A stretch of 64,000 nt of DNA from SZUA-430 sp965227535 (GCA_965227535.1 OZ245761.1:1736001-1800000), one strand, 5' to 3'. Shown: positions 32,820-41,192, counted from the stretch's first letter. The notes: generated by a model not told the origin, from the letters alone. Translations and numbers: made by a program.

Positions 32820-33421
32820 CCGCGCAATCTTTGGCGAGCTTCTTCGATCTCGACAACGCCCAAGTCCGCAACGACGGCCTCACAGCCCTCGGCGGCACCG
32901 CGGCGCTCTACGGCGTCAAAAGCCTGCTGACGGCAGCGCCCTTGCTGCTTCAACGCAACGTCGGCAACGGCGTGGCCGACGCGCTGAAAGCCGCCCTCGA
33001 CATCCGCATCGTCGACATCATCGCCACCGCCTGGAACACGCGCCGCGAACTCAAGCAATACACCGACCGCGCAAAATATCCCGCCGACCAGATCGTCGAC
33101 CACGCGCTCGGCAAACACGACATCCGCTCGACGCACAAACCGCGCGTCCAAATCATCCTCGACAACTCGCCGATAGGCCCAGAGCTGGAATTCGAAGTCA
33201 CCGTGGCCCTGAATCTCGAAGCCGCCATCCTGCGCATCCAAGAAGGCCGCATCATGTTCGCAAGGCTGGGCAAACTCTTCGGCACCGGCACCATCAAATG
33301 CGAAGGCGCCACCCTCTTCTCCCGCCCGACAAAAGCGGTGCAACTCCCCCTGACGCTCAGCTTCGGCGCAGGCTTGCCCATCGGCAGCACGACAGAGGTT
33401 AAAGTCGCCGACGCTGCGTAA
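32816..33421 (+). CDS. Protein of unknown function, partner of the PAN protein
   Basis: 201 residues from ATG 32816, overlapping the previous stop by 4 bp. There is no signal peptide; weak hydrophobic stretches (GGTAALYGVKSLLTAAPLLL) are amphipathic, not a clear membrane anchor. Segments such as VQIILDNSPIGPELEFEVTVALNLEAAILRIQEGRIMFARLGKLFGTGTIKCEGATLFSRPTKAVQLPLTLSFGAGLPI look like a beta-rich domain. No family is recognised. Because it is translationally coupled, it probably works with the membrane PAN protein. Confidence 0.6.
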   Translation: MTAQSLASFFDLDNAQVRNDGLTALGGTAALYGVKSLLTAAPLLLQRNVGNGVADALKAALDIRIVDIIATAWNTRRELKQYTDRAKYPADQIVDHALGKHDIRSTHKPRVQIILDNSPIGPELEFEVTVALNLEAAILRIQEGRIMFARLGKLFGTGTIKCEGATLFSRPTKAVQLPLTLSFGAGLPIGSTTEVKVADAA

Positions 33422-33427
33422 TACATC

Positions 33428-33581
33428 GTCATGGCCGGGCTTGACCCGGCCACCCAGTGGCCGCGCGTCTGCGCGGCCTAGAGACTCTTTGATATGCAGC
33501 GTTTTCCTTGACGATGCCAACGCGTCTCGCGCGCGCACCGACGTGCGCGCACTGGGTGGCCGGGTCAAGCCCGGCCATGAC
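33428..33581. repeat. Palindromic intergenic repeat (GTCATGGCCGGGCTTGACCC family)
   Basis: A 30-bp perfect inverted repeat, GTCATGGCCGGGCTTGACCC... at 33428-33457 and its exact reverse complement at 33552-33581, encloses about 94 bp. The arms contain the GTCATGGCCGGGCTTGACCCGG core found in many alphaproteobacterial genomes. It lies between the convergent DUF protein (33421) and amidase (33633) genes. No coding capacity. Confidence 0.85.
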
Positions 33582-33632
33582 GAATTGGGGAGTGCCAAAC
33601 GTGACCCGGACGTGGGTCAGCCCGGCGGAGCC

Positions 33633-34976
33633 TTAACGCAAAGCCGCCTCGATCGCCGCCCCGATCGCCAGCAGCCGCGCGTCCGCCATGTTCTCGCCGA
33701 CCACCATCAGCCCGCTCGGCAATTCGCCCTCCGCCTGCATGGGCAAGCTCAGCGCGCAGCGGTCGAGATAATTGAACACGCTCGAATTGCGCAGCGTCAG
33801 CGCGTTCAGCTTCCCGAACGACGCCGCGTCCGCCACCTCGTCGAACCGCGGCGGCACCGTCGGACACGTCGGCAGCACCAGCGCGTCGAACCGCGCGCTG
33901 ACCGGCGCCACCTCCGCAATCAACGCCGCGCGCGCGTACAGCAGATCGAGATAATCCTGCGCCGTCATCTTGCCGCCGACGTCGATGCGCGACAGCACGA
34001 TCTGGTCGTACCGCTCGCGTTTCTTCAGCAGCCCCAGCCGCGTGTGAATCGCAAACGCCTCCGCATTCGCGATCGTCCCGCGCGCGGTAATCTCCGGCAT
34101 CCGCTTCAGCGCTGGAAGGCTCACCCGCTCGACCCGCGCGCCCGCCGCACTCAACCGCGACAGCGTCCGCTCGAACGCACGCCCGACAACCTCATCGACG
34201 CCGTCCAGCACAAAGTCCGTCGGCACGCCCAGCCGCAAGCCGGCAATGCCAAGCGGCGGATGCTTCGCCACCGGCGCATCTGCGATCAACGCATCGACCA
34301 ACGCACAGCACGAAACCGAATTCGCCAGCGGCCCAAACGAGTCCAACGTCGGCGACAACGGAAACCCGCCCTCGCGCGTCACCCGATCGCGCGTCGGCTT
34401 GAACCCGACGATCCCGCAAAACGCAGCCGGAATACGGATCGACCCACCCGTATCCGTCCCAAGCCCCATCGCCGCCTGCCCCAGCGCGACGGAAACGCCG
34501 GCGCCCGAACTCGACCCGCCCGGCACGCGCTTCGCGTCATGCGGATTGGGACAGTTCGGATAATGCGGATTGACGCCAAGCCCCGTGAACGCGAACTCGC
34601 TCATATGCGTGCGCCCGACGATCACCGCGCCGGCAGCACGCAGCCGCCCGATCACCGGCGCGTCATGCAAAGCCGGCGGCGCATCGCGCAGCGCATCGCT
34701 GCCCGCCGCCGTCACCTCGCCCGCCACGTCGAACAAATCCTTCACCGACACCGGCACACCCGACAGCGGCGACGCAACGACGCCGGCCTTGCGCAGCCGG
34801 TCGGACACATCGGCCTCCGCCCGCGCACGCTCCGCCGTCACCAGCGTGAACGCCGCTCCATCGCGCGCAATCGATTCAAGCGCGCTCTCGGTCAGCGCAC
34901 GGCTCGTGGTTTTCCCCGAAGCCAAGTCGGCGGCAAGCGCGCCGATCGTTCGTTTTTTCAGTGTCATAAGCGGCAT
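33633..34976 (-). CDS. Amidase (amidase-signature family)
   Basis: About 447 residues from ATG 34976; ATG 34967 and TTG 35003 are alternatives. The Ser-Ser-Lys amidase motifs are complete: VPVSVKDLFDVAG (Lys), GGSSSGAGVSVALGQAAMGLGTDTGGSIRIPAAFCGIVGFKPT (GGSSSG and GTDTGGSIR serines). It hydrolyses amide bonds of small molecules, or may act on peptidyl or acyl amides; GatA-like roles would need GatB/C, which are not present. The gene upstream (35000) ends at this start. Confidence 0.9.
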   Translation of the reverse strand: MPLMTLKKRTIGALAADLASGKTTSRALTESALESIARDGAAFTLVTAERARAEADVSDRLRKAGVVASPLSGVPVSVKDLFDVAGEVTAAGSDALRDAPPALHDAPVIGRLRAAGAVIVGRTHMSEFAFTGLGVNPHYPNCPNPHDAKRVPGGSSSGAGVSVALGQAAMGLGTDTGGSIRIPAAFCGIVGFKPTRDRVTREGGFPLSPTLDSFGPLANSVSCCALVDALIADAPVAKHPPLGIAGLRLGVPTDFVLDGVDEVVGRAFERTLSRLSAAGARVERVSLPALKRMPEITARGTIANAEAFAIHTRLGLLKKRERYDQIVLSRIDVGGKMTAQDYLDLLYARAALIAEVAPVSARFDALVLPTCPTVPPRFDEVADAASFGKLNALTLRNSSVFNYLDRCALSLPMQAEGELPSGLMVVGENMADARLLAIGAAIEAALR

Positions 34977-34999
34977 TTGCCGCGATCCCGCCGCACCCG

Positions 35000-35794
35000 T
35001 CAACGACGAGCGCCGCCGTCCCCGTCCAGCGCCCGCAAAGGCTGCGTCCGCCGCGCGCGATCGGCCCTGGCGGCGTCTTCATATCCACTGACGCGTCCGG
35101 GACGCACAGGCGCGGCCTTGCGCGGCTGCGGCGCGCGAGGTTCGCGCACGAAACGCCGGCCGAGTTTGAGGGACAGTTCCGCGATCCACGGCGCGACGTT
35201 GATGGCGACGGGCCGCCGCGCTTGCCGTGCGCCGCGCAGCGCCGCCGTCAGACACAACGCGAAATCTTCCGCAAACGACGCGCGCGATTCCAACAGCGGC
35301 GTGAACGGCAGCACGTTGATATGCATCGCAAAGGCCCGGTCATCGCGCACCAGGTGCCCGTCGAACCCGCCGCGCCCGGCGACCACGGTGTAAAGGCACG
35401 GCCCCGCAGGCACCTCGGCGCTCAACGGCACAAGCGCGCGTTTGACATAGCCCCAGCCGTCGGTCTCGCGAAACGACACGCGCGCCGTATGCCAAAGCCT
35501 GCGATACGTCACGCCGCCTTCGTCGACATCGACATGCAGAAACGGCGCGCCCGGCAGCGCGATCAGCACGAACCCCGCAAGCGACAGCACGTACCCGGCG
35601 ACAAGCGCACACACCGCAACCGCGCCCGCGAAGGTCAATGTGAATGAAGGCTCGGCCAGTGTCGCTGCAATCAGAGGGCCCTGCTCAACCCCCGCCGCAA
35701 CCATCGGCACCGCCATCGCCGCCAACACGCCGCCGAGCGTGGCGAGCCGCACGCGGCTCGGCCTGATCCGGAAAGGCAACGTGACGGTGGACAT
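35000..35794 (-). CDS. Membrane protein of unknown function with an Arg-rich tail
   Basis: 264 residues. Two hydrophobic segments lie near the N-terminus (LATLGGVLAAMAVPMVAAGV and FTLTFAGAVAVCALVAGYVLSLAGFVLIALPG), followed by a soluble, strand-rich domain (HVDVDEGGVTYRRLWHTARVSFRETDGWGYVKRALVPLSAEVPAGPCLYTVVAG) that recalls bacterial PH-like domains. The tail is Arg/Pro-rich. No family confirmed. It lies just upstream of the amidase gene and could be transcribed with it. Confidence 0.6.
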   Translation of the reverse strand: MSTVTLPFRIRPSRVRLATLGGVLAAMAVPMVAAGVEQGPLIAATLAEPSFTLTFAGAVAVCALVAGYVLSLAGFVLIALPGAPFLHVDVDEGGVTYRRLWHTARVSFRETDGWGYVKRALVPLSAEVPAGPCLYTVVAGRGGFDGHLVRDDRAFAMHINVLPFTPLLESRASFAEDFALCLTAALRGARQARRPVAINVAPWIAELSLKLGRRFVREPRAPQPRKAAPVRPGRVSGYEDAARADRARRTQPLRALDGDGGARR

Positions 35795-35904
35795 AAGGGG
35801 CGAAGGCGCGATGAAGGGGAACGAGGGCGACGGGCTACCCTAATTCGAAGTTCCTTGCACCTTCTTAACGCGCCGCCTGTGGCGACGCTCACGCGTCGGC
35901 CAGG

Positions 35905-36456
35905 TTAGTTCGTCCCCGGTGGCCGGCCGTCTTTGCCGCTGAAGCCGGGCGCGGGCAGCGGACGCGGCTTGAGCTCGCGCCGGCGGCCTTGGAGTTCTTC
36001 GTCGTCCACGGTGCCGTCGGTGTTGATGTCGGACCGCTGGAACAGCGTGCGCCATTGCGACGCGAATTCCGAATAGACCAGCCGTCCGTCCGCGTTCCAA
36101 TCGAACACCGGCGACGACACCTTCTCGGCGCGAATGCGCTCGTTCAGCGCCCGCGTCTCGACGACGTCAAGCGCCTCGTCCCCGTTTGCGTCGTCCCTCT
36201 TGAAGTCGGCCGCCAGCACCTGCTCAAGCTCCGCCCGCGTCACCGCACCGTCGCCGTTCGCGTCGAAACGCACCAGGCCGAGGCTCTCCGGCGGCTTACG
36301 CGGACGGGCGGGCTCGGTACCGGCCGCAGCCTCAGCGCCGCCCGACGGCGCCATCCCGTGCTTCGGCTTCGATGACCCGAACGGATTGAGGCTCGCGCAG
36401 CCGACAACCAAACCCGAAACCGCCAGCACCGCCGCGACCGCAACCCAACGCTTCAT
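35905..36456 (-). CDS. Lipoprotein with four EF-hand-like calcium sites
   Basis: 183 residues. The N-terminus MKRWVAVAAVLAVSGLVVGCASL has a lipobox (LVVGC), so it is a lipoprotein. Four loops follow the EF-hand spacing: DANGDGAVTRAE, DANGDEALDVVE, DWNADGRLVYSE and DINTDGTVDDEE. The first and fourth are canonical Ca2+ loops; the others deviate a little. It is periplasmic and may bind calcium or act as a scaffold. Single gene, function unknown. Confidence 0.82.
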   Translation of the reverse strand: MKRWVAVAAVLAVSGLVVGCASLNPFGSSKPKHGMAPSGGAEAAAGTEPARPRKPPESLGLVRFDANGDGAVTRAELEQVLAADFKRDDANGDEALDVVETRALNERIRAEKVSSPVFDWNADGRLVYSEFASQWRTLFQRSDINTDGTVDDEELQGRRRELKPRPLPAPGFSGKDGRPPGTN

Positions 36457-36565
36457 CGTCTCCCCCGACTATCGAGGCCCGGACATTAGCCTAATTCGCG
36501 AACCCACCCACAGCCCCAAATTCGTAAGGGAATCCGCCACCCCGCCAAGCACAGCCGCGCCAACG

Positions 36566-36596
36566 AAAAAGGGCGGGCTCCATCCGAAGCCCGCCC
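36566..36596 (-). terminator. Intrinsic terminator of the ammonium transporter operon
   Basis: GGGCGGGCT (36571-36579) and AGCCCGCCC (36588-36596) make a 9-bp GC stem. Reading the minus strand it is followed by TTTTT (36570-36566). It lies about 20 bp after the amt stop. Confidence 0.85.
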
Positions 36597-36619
36597 CTCA
36601 CACCGCACTCAAACCTGGA

Positions 36620-37972
36620 TCAGTGCACGCGCTCGCCGTGCTGCGTGATGTCCAGGCCTTCCATTTCTTCTTCCTCCGAGACGCGCAGACCGATGGTCGC
36701 CCGCACGATCAGAAGAATGATCGTCGTCACGAACGCGCAGTAGACCGCGGCGTACGCCAGGCCAATGGCCTGCGTCGTCACCTGGTCCGGATTGCCGTCG
36801 ATCAGACCCTTGCCCAGGCTGTTGACCGACGACAGCGCGAACACGCCCGTCAGAATGGCGCCCAGCGCGCCGCCGATGCCGTGGATGCCGAACGCGTCGA
36901 GCGAGTCGTCATACCCCAGCGCCGCTTTCAGCCACGTCGCGCCGATGTAGCAAACGATACCGGCGGCAAGGCCGATATAGATCGCGCCGTCCGGACCGAC
37001 GAAGCCCGCCGCCGGCGTGATCGCGACAAGGCCCGCAACCGCACCCGACAACATGCCCAGAACCTTCGGCTTACGCGCCACGATCCATTCGATGAACATC
37101 CAAGACAGCGCCGCAGCCGCGGTCGCAACTTGCGTGTTCATCATGGCCACGCCCGCGAGGTCGTTCGCCGCCACCGCGGAGCCCGCGTTGAACCCGAACC
37201 AGCCGACCCACAACAGCGAGGCGCCGATCAGCGCGTACATCAGATTGTACGGCGCCATCGTGCCTTCGGCGTCGGCTTTGCGTGGCCCCATGACGATCGC
37301 GCAGACGAGACCGGCGATGCCGGCGTTCAAGTGAACGACCGTACCGCCTGCGAAGTCCAGAACGCCCATGCTGCCCAAGAAGCCGCCGCCCCACACCCAA
37401 TGCGCGACCGGCGCATAAACGGCGATGAGCCAGAGCGTCATGAACACCAGCATGGCCGAGAACTTCATGCGGTCCGCAAAGGCGCCCGTGATCAACGCCG
37501 GCGTGATGATCGCGAACGTCATCTGGAACGTCATGAAGACCGATTCAGGGATCGTCGCCGCCAGAGAGTGCGCAACCCCCGGCACGACGCCGTGCAGGAA
37601 CACGCGGTCAAGCCCGCCGATATAGGCTTGGTTCGCCCCGCCGTTCGTGAACGCCAGCGAGTAGCCGATGATGGCCCACGCGATGGTCACGACCGCGGTG
37701 ATCGCGAAGCTTTGCGCCGCGGTCGCCAGAATATTCTTCTTGCGCACCATGCCCGAATAGAAGAGCGCGAGGCCCGGGATGGTCATGAGCAACACCAACG
37801 CCGTCGACGTCAGCATCCACGCCGTATCGCCGGTATCCAGTTTCAAGGCCACTGCATGCGCCGGAAGCGCCGGCGCTGCCGCCGCGGCTTGCGCAAACGC
37901 CGCCCCCACCGACGAAAGCACTGCGGCCCCCGCCGCGACGCTCCGCTTGAGATACGTACTGACTGCCAACAT
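36620..37972 (-). CDS. amt: Ammonium transporter (Amt/Rh family)
   Basis: 450 residues. A cleavable signal peptide (MLAVSTYLKRSVAAGAAVLSSVGAAFAQ) is followed by the 11-helix Amt core, starting DTAWMLTSTALVLLMTIPGLALFYSGMVRKKN. Diagnostic stretches include FMTFQMTFAIITPALITGAFADRMKF, DFAGGTVVHLNAGIAGLVCAIVMG (pore His), YNLMYALIGASLLWVGWFGFNAGSAVAANDLAG, and DDSLDAFGIHGIGGALGAILTGVFA. It moves ammonium across the inner membrane. It is the second gene of a likely operon with the membrane protein at 38000; no glnK is adjacent, although amt is usually paired with it. Confidence 0.95.
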   Translation of the reverse strand: MLAVSTYLKRSVAAGAAVLSSVGAAFAQAAAAAPALPAHAVALKLDTGDTAWMLTSTALVLLMTIPGLALFYSGMVRKKNILATAAQSFAITAVVTIAWAIIGYSLAFTNGGANQAYIGGLDRVFLHGVVPGVAHSLAATIPESVFMTFQMTFAIITPALITGAFADRMKFSAMLVFMTLWLIAVYAPVAHWVWGGGFLGSMGVLDFAGGTVVHLNAGIAGLVCAIVMGPRKADAEGTMAPYNLMYALIGASLLWVGWFGFNAGSAVAANDLAGVAMMNTQVATAAAALSWMFIEWIVARKPKVLGMLSGAVAGLVAITPAAGFVGPDGAIYIGLAAGIVCYIGATWLKAALGYDDSLDAFGIHGIGGALGAILTGVFALSSVNSLGKGLIDGNPDQVTTQAIGLAYAAVYCAFVTTIILLIVRATIGLRVSEEEEMEGLDITQHGERVH

Positions 37973-37999
37973 CGGAAATGCCCCTCTTCTCGTTAGAAT

Positions 38000-38602
38000 C
38001 TAGACTCGTTCGAACCGCGCGATGCGCCGGCCCGAACGCGAAACCGGCATGTTCGCGGCCATCGTGCGCGCGGGGCGCACGGTGTTCGCGGATTTCTTCG
38101 GATTGCGGTTCAGCTGGCGCATGTGCAGACGCGCGGCGGTGTCGATCGGCGCGGCTTCGCGACGAACCGACGCGAACATCTGCGCCGCCGCCGGTCTCTG
38201 CGAGACAGCGCGCGGCGGCTGACGCCGGCTGGTCATGAAGAACGCACCGGCGCTTGCCGCGCCAAGCGTGCTCAGCACGACGACGTTCGGCGCCACGTTC
38301 ACGACATCCGCGCGCGCGACGATGGCTGAATACGCGGCCCGCGCGGGCGCGGCCAAAAAGTCGCCGTAAACGAACGAGGCGATGACAAACAAGGTAAAGC
38401 CGATGGCAAGCGTGCGCGCGACAGGCACAAGCATGCCTTTGCTCCCACGCAGAAGGTCGAGCGACAAAATCAGCAGGAACGAACCGACAAGCGCGGTGCC
38501 CGCGCCCGCTTCGCTGATCATCTGTCCCAGTGCGGCAAGCGTGAGCCAATACGGCTCGGTCAGTGACGCCAGCCCATCGAGCAGCGAAGTAATCACACTC
38601 AT
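38000..38602 (-). CDS. Membrane protein upstream of amt
   Basis: 200 residues from ATG 38602. Three or four hydrophobic segments occur in the first 110 residues (GTALVGSFLLILSLDLLRG, LVPVARTLAIGFTLFVIASFVYGDFL, NVVVLSTLGAASAGAFFM). The remaining 90 residues are a basic, disordered cytoplasmic tail (RRQPPRAVSQRPAAAQ..., NPKKSANTVRPARTMAANMPVSRSGRRIARFERV). It precedes amt by 27 bp. Perhaps a regulator or partner of the transporter, but no known family is recognised. Confidence 0.6.
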   Translation of the reverse strand: MSVITSLLDGLASLTEPYWLTLAALGQMISEAGAGTALVGSFLLILSLDLLRGSKGMLVPVARTLAIGFTLFVIASFVYGDFLAAPARAAYSAIVARADVVNVAPNVVVLSTLGAASAGAFFMTSRRQPPRAVSQRPAAAQMFASVRREAAPIDTAARLHMRQLNRNPKKSANTVRPARTMAANMPVSRSGRRIARFERV

Positions 38603-39012
38603 GTCCCCAGTCCCCCACTGTCTAATTGCTGCAAATGCTAATGGAGGGACCGGCGCTGAAAAGCGCTAAAACCTTATCGAAAACGCTCGCTCACAGATTG
38701 CAGTTTGATGATGCACGGCGGTGACATGAGGTGCACGAAAGCCATGCAAACGACTGCCTAAGCTTTGCGCTCCCCGCCCAACTTCCACGCACACGTGTTG
38801 AGCATGCGCGAATGACGCACCGCGCGGTCGCGCAGGGCGCACGTCGAGCGCCTCGCATGACGACGAACTGAGTTCCGGCGACACAATTCGCCCGCTAACC
38901 GTTGATTTTCCGCGGCAAAATCTTGGCATGAGCGTGCCGGAACTGTTCGCGCCGATGGCGCGTTTCTCAAGCGACGTGCGGGGCTTTCCTCGACCAACAG
39001 ACAGGGTGTGTC
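38603..39012. other. Intergenic region between the amt operon and sodB
   Basis: 410 bp without a credible gene. A small hairpin, GCGCT-GAAA-AGCGC, lies at 38653-38666. Open frames on the minus strand here are short, arginine-rich and lack ribosome sites. The region must contain the divergent promoters of the amt operon and sodB, but I cannot pick out boxes with confidence. Confidence 0.5.
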
Positions 39013-39654
39013 ATGCCATTCGTTCTGCAGCCGTTACCTTACGCAAAGAACGCGCTTGAGCCTGTGATCACGGCGCGCACGATGGAATTCCATTACGAGA
39101 AGCATCATCGCGGCTACGTCGATAAGCTGAACAAGCTCACGGCGAAGACACCGTTCGCGCAGGCCGCGCTCGAAGACGTCATCGTGCGCACCTGGGGCAA
39201 GCCCGACCACACGACGATCTTCAACAACGCCGCCCAGGTCTGGAACCACGATTTCTTCTGGCACTCGATGATGCCGGGCGGCGGCGAAGGCACGTTGAGC
39301 AAGACGCTGCAAAAACGCATCGACGCCGAGTTCGACGGCTACGACAAATTCGAAGATCATTTTGCCGAAGCGGCCCTCGCCCATTTCGGCAGCGGCTACG
39401 TCTGGCTGGTCGAAGAATCCGCCCGCCTCAGCATCCTGACGACGCACGACGCGGTGCCGCCCCTCGTCCTCGGCGCGCGCCCGCTCCTCGCCTGCGACCT
39501 GTGGGAGCACGCGTACTATCTCGACCACCAAAACGAACGCGAAAAATTCGTCCGCGGGTTTCTTGAGAAATTGGTCAACTGGGACTTCGCCGAAGAACAA
39601 CTAACGGCCACCCACGCCAAGCCACCATCGCAAACGCAAGAAGCGCGGATCTAG
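39013..39654 (+). CDS. sodB: Iron superoxide dismutase
   Basis: 213 residues. The ligands are visible: His27 (FHYEKHHRGYV), His79 (WNHDFFW), Asp162 and His166 (CDLWEHAYYLDH). AAQVWNHDFFWHSMMPGGGEG favours the iron type over the manganese type, though metal choice is a prediction. It dismutates superoxide in the cytosol. A ribosome site (AGGGTG) precedes the ATG. Transcribed alone. Confidence 0.93.
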   Translation: MPFVLQPLPYAKNALEPVITARTMEFHYEKHHRGYVDKLNKLTAKTPFAQAALEDVIVRTWGKPDHTTIFNNAAQVWNHDFFWHSMMPGGGEGTLSKTLQKRIDAEFDGYDKFEDHFAEAALAHFGSGYVWLVEESARLSILTTHDAVPPLVLGARPLLACDLWEHAYYLDHQNEREKFVRGFLEKLVNWDFAEEQLTATHAKPPSQTQEARI

Positions 39655-39840
39655 GTCGCGTGCTGCAACGCGGCAGCGGCGCGGCGCGACAAGCTTAAAC
39701 TGAGCGTCCGCGCCGCAACCGCTGCGCGCACGCTAACCACACACCCAATCTCCGGTTCCCTTCACCAAACCTCACGGCAAGTGACGACGGGCGCACAGAT
39801 AGTGCGCGCATAAACGCACGCCTGTGATAAAGTGACCTTC

Positions 39841-40008
39841 ATGATGGTGCGCGAAAAAACTCAAATCTTCGTCTTGCTTCTCGCGATAGCGGCGCTGCTC
39901 TTCGCGATCTCACGCATCTACACGACGCAGCTCGCGATGACCCCGCACAATCTCGAAGGCAACATCGCCACCGAAGGCGGCCCCACCGCCAACGCGCCGA
40001 CGCCGTAA
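39841..40008 (+). CDS. Small single-span membrane protein
   Basis: 55 residues from ATG 39841: MMVREKTQIFVLLLAIAALLFAISRIYTTQLAM, then a polar tail TPHNLEGNIATEGGPTANAPTP. One clear membrane helix (about 9-25) is followed by a periplasmic or cytosolic tail of 25 residues. No family is recognised. It converges on the next micro-gene. A real product is plausible because of the good codon use and the clean helix plus tail. Confidence 0.5.
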   Translation: MMVREKTQIFVLLLAIAALLFAISRIYTTQLAMTPHNLEGNIATEGGPTANAPTP

Positions 40009-40053
40009 CGCGAGCGCCCGACTTCAAGCCGTCTGGCTTGACGATCGGAGGGA

Positions 40054-40170
40054 TCAATACCCCGCCGCGCTCATCGCCAACCGCAACGCGCCCGCGACCA
40101 TCCCAAGCGCAACGACACCCGCGACCCAAAGGCCGAAGAACCACGCCAGCACTCGCGCGTTCTCGCGCAT
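40054..40170 (-). CDS. Small DUF2474-like membrane protein
   Basis: 38 residues from ATG 40170 (MRENARVLAWFFGLWVAGVVALGMVAGALRLAMSAAGY). GGAGG sits nine bases upstream. The sequence matches the DUF2474 pattern, a tiny single-span protein commonly found next to the cytochrome bd oxidase genes. No cydAB is seen in this window, so it is an orphan copy. Family recognition is by pattern only. Confidence 0.55.
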   Translation of the reverse strand: MRENARVLAWFFGLWVAGVVALGMVAGALRLAMSAAGY

Positions 40171-40299
40171 TAGCGACATCCTCCTCGCGCACCCCGCGCG
40201 AGCGGCCCAAACGACCAAACCCCCTTCCCGAAGACCAGCGCGCAAAACGCAGCGCGACCCCACGCCGCGCCCACAGCTCTCAGCCGCGCGATCTAAGGC

Positions 40300-40731
40300 C
40301 TAAAGAGAGGCCATCATGGCGATCGCGCTCGCCGGACACACGCCGCGGAATTCCTCAGATGCGCGCACGCCGTCCGGCACATTCTCCCGCGCAATGCTCA
40401 CAAACCCACGCCGCTCGAAAAAACGCTCCGCTGTCGTCGTCAGCAACACGACGCGCTTAACGCCGCGTCGCTTAAGGCTCGCGGTCAATCGCGCCACCAG
40501 TTGATCCGCGATGCCGCGTCCCCGCTGGTCCTCGCGCACCGCCAGCGACCGCAGCAAAGCCGCATCGCCGTAGACCTCTGCACCGACACAGCCGCCAATC
40601 GCATCGCCATCCACCGCCACCATGAATGTCCGCAGATGCGCCCGCGCGCCAGCGGCCGGCAGATCGCACGCCAGTAACAGGCGTTCGATCGCCTCCCAAT
40701 CCTCATCAACGGCAGGCCGAAAGTTCGACAT
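40300..40731 (-). CDS. GNAT acetyltransferase, ArsN2-like
   Basis: 143 residues from ATG 40731 (MSNFRPAVDEDWEAIERLLLACDLPAAG). The acetyl-CoA motif is LLRSLAVREDQRGRGIADQLVARL (R/QxxGxG/A) followed by VVLLTTTAERFFERRGF. The end SEEFRGVCPASAIAMM fits the ArsN2 subgroup, GNAT enzymes found in arsenic operons whose substrate is not established. It is divergent from arsR across an operator region, which supports the arsenic assignment. Confidence 0.78.
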   Translation of the reverse strand: MSNFRPAVDEDWEAIERLLLACDLPAAGARAHLRTFMVAVDGDAIGGCVGAEVYGDAALLRSLAVREDQRGRGIADQLVARLTASLKRRGVKRVVLLTTTAERFFERRGFVSIARENVPDGVRASEEFRGVCPASAIAMMASL

Positions 40732-40790
40732 CAGCGAAAGTCTCACACGCGCCGCCGCCAACGACCAGGGGCTCCAAACGCAACCCTCTC

Positions 40791-40829
40791 TTGACATCGG
40801 CACAACACTTCCATAATTATGGAATTATG
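40791..40829 (+). promoter_or_regulatory. arsR promoter with a perfect 16-bp palindrome
   Basis: TTGACA (40791-40796) and CATAAT (40812-40817) form a sigma-70-like promoter with 15-bp spacing. TTCCATAATTATGGAA (40809-40824) is a perfect palindrome covering the -10 region and ending two bases before the arsR ATG (40827). Transcription would start at or near the ATG, so a leaderless message is likely. The palindrome is a candidate ArsR operator, possibly also repressing the divergent acetyltransferase. Confidence 0.7.
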
Positions 40830-41180
40830 GAAGCGCAACAAATCATCAAAGCCCTCGAAGCTCTCGCCCAGGAATCCCGCCTCGCCGCGTTCCGCGCGCT
40901 GGTGAAGGCAGGCCCGCCCGGCCTCACCCCCACGGTGCTCAGCGAAAAGCTGGACCTGCCCGCCCCGACGCTCTCGTTCCACCTGGCGCAGCTTCGCCAC
41001 GCGGGCCTCGTCAACGTCACGCGCGACGGCCGCTCGCTCATCTACGTCGCCAACTACGACGCCATGAGCGGCGTCATCGGCTTCCTCACCGAAAACTGCT
41101 GCGCCGACGCCGGCTGCGCGCCCGCCTCGTGCAGACCATTGAAAGAGAAGAATGAAGCACGTGCACGTCGCCGCGCCTGA
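40827..41180 (+). CDS. arsR: ArsR family arsenic-responsive repressor
   Basis: 117 residues. The winged helix is MEAQQIIKALEALAQESRLAAFRALVKAGPPGLTPTVLSEKLDLPAPTLSFHLAQLRHAGLVNVTRDGRSLIYVANY. The C-terminal cluster Cys91-Cys92, Cys97 and Cys102 (TENCCADAGCAPASC) matches the Acidithiobacillus-type ArsR, where such cysteines bind As(III), rather than the ELCVC site of the E. coli type. A perfect palindrome overlaps its promoter. It heads the operon with the ATP-grasp protein, GAPDH and ArsJ. Confidence 0.92.
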   Translation: MEAQQIIKALEALAQESRLAAFRALVKAGPPGLTPTVLSEKLDLPAPTLSFHLAQLRHAGLVNVTRDGRSLIYVANYDAMSGVIGFLTENCCADAGCAPASCRPLKEKNEARARRRA

Positions 41181-41192
41181 CCTCCAACAGTG

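Noticed and set aside
33441..35393. 650-codon plus-strand frame opposite the amidase
   Set aside because: The amidase has intact signature motifs. The opposing frame is Arg/Gln/His-rich with no domain.
36134..37996. 620-codon plus-strand frame opposite amt
   Set aside because: Amt is unmistakable; the antisense frame is a GC-driven shadow.
38900..38960. TTGGCATGAGCGTGCCG as a sigma-54 promoter for sodB
   Set aside because: Spacing between the GG and GC elements is one base too short for the -24/-12 consensus.
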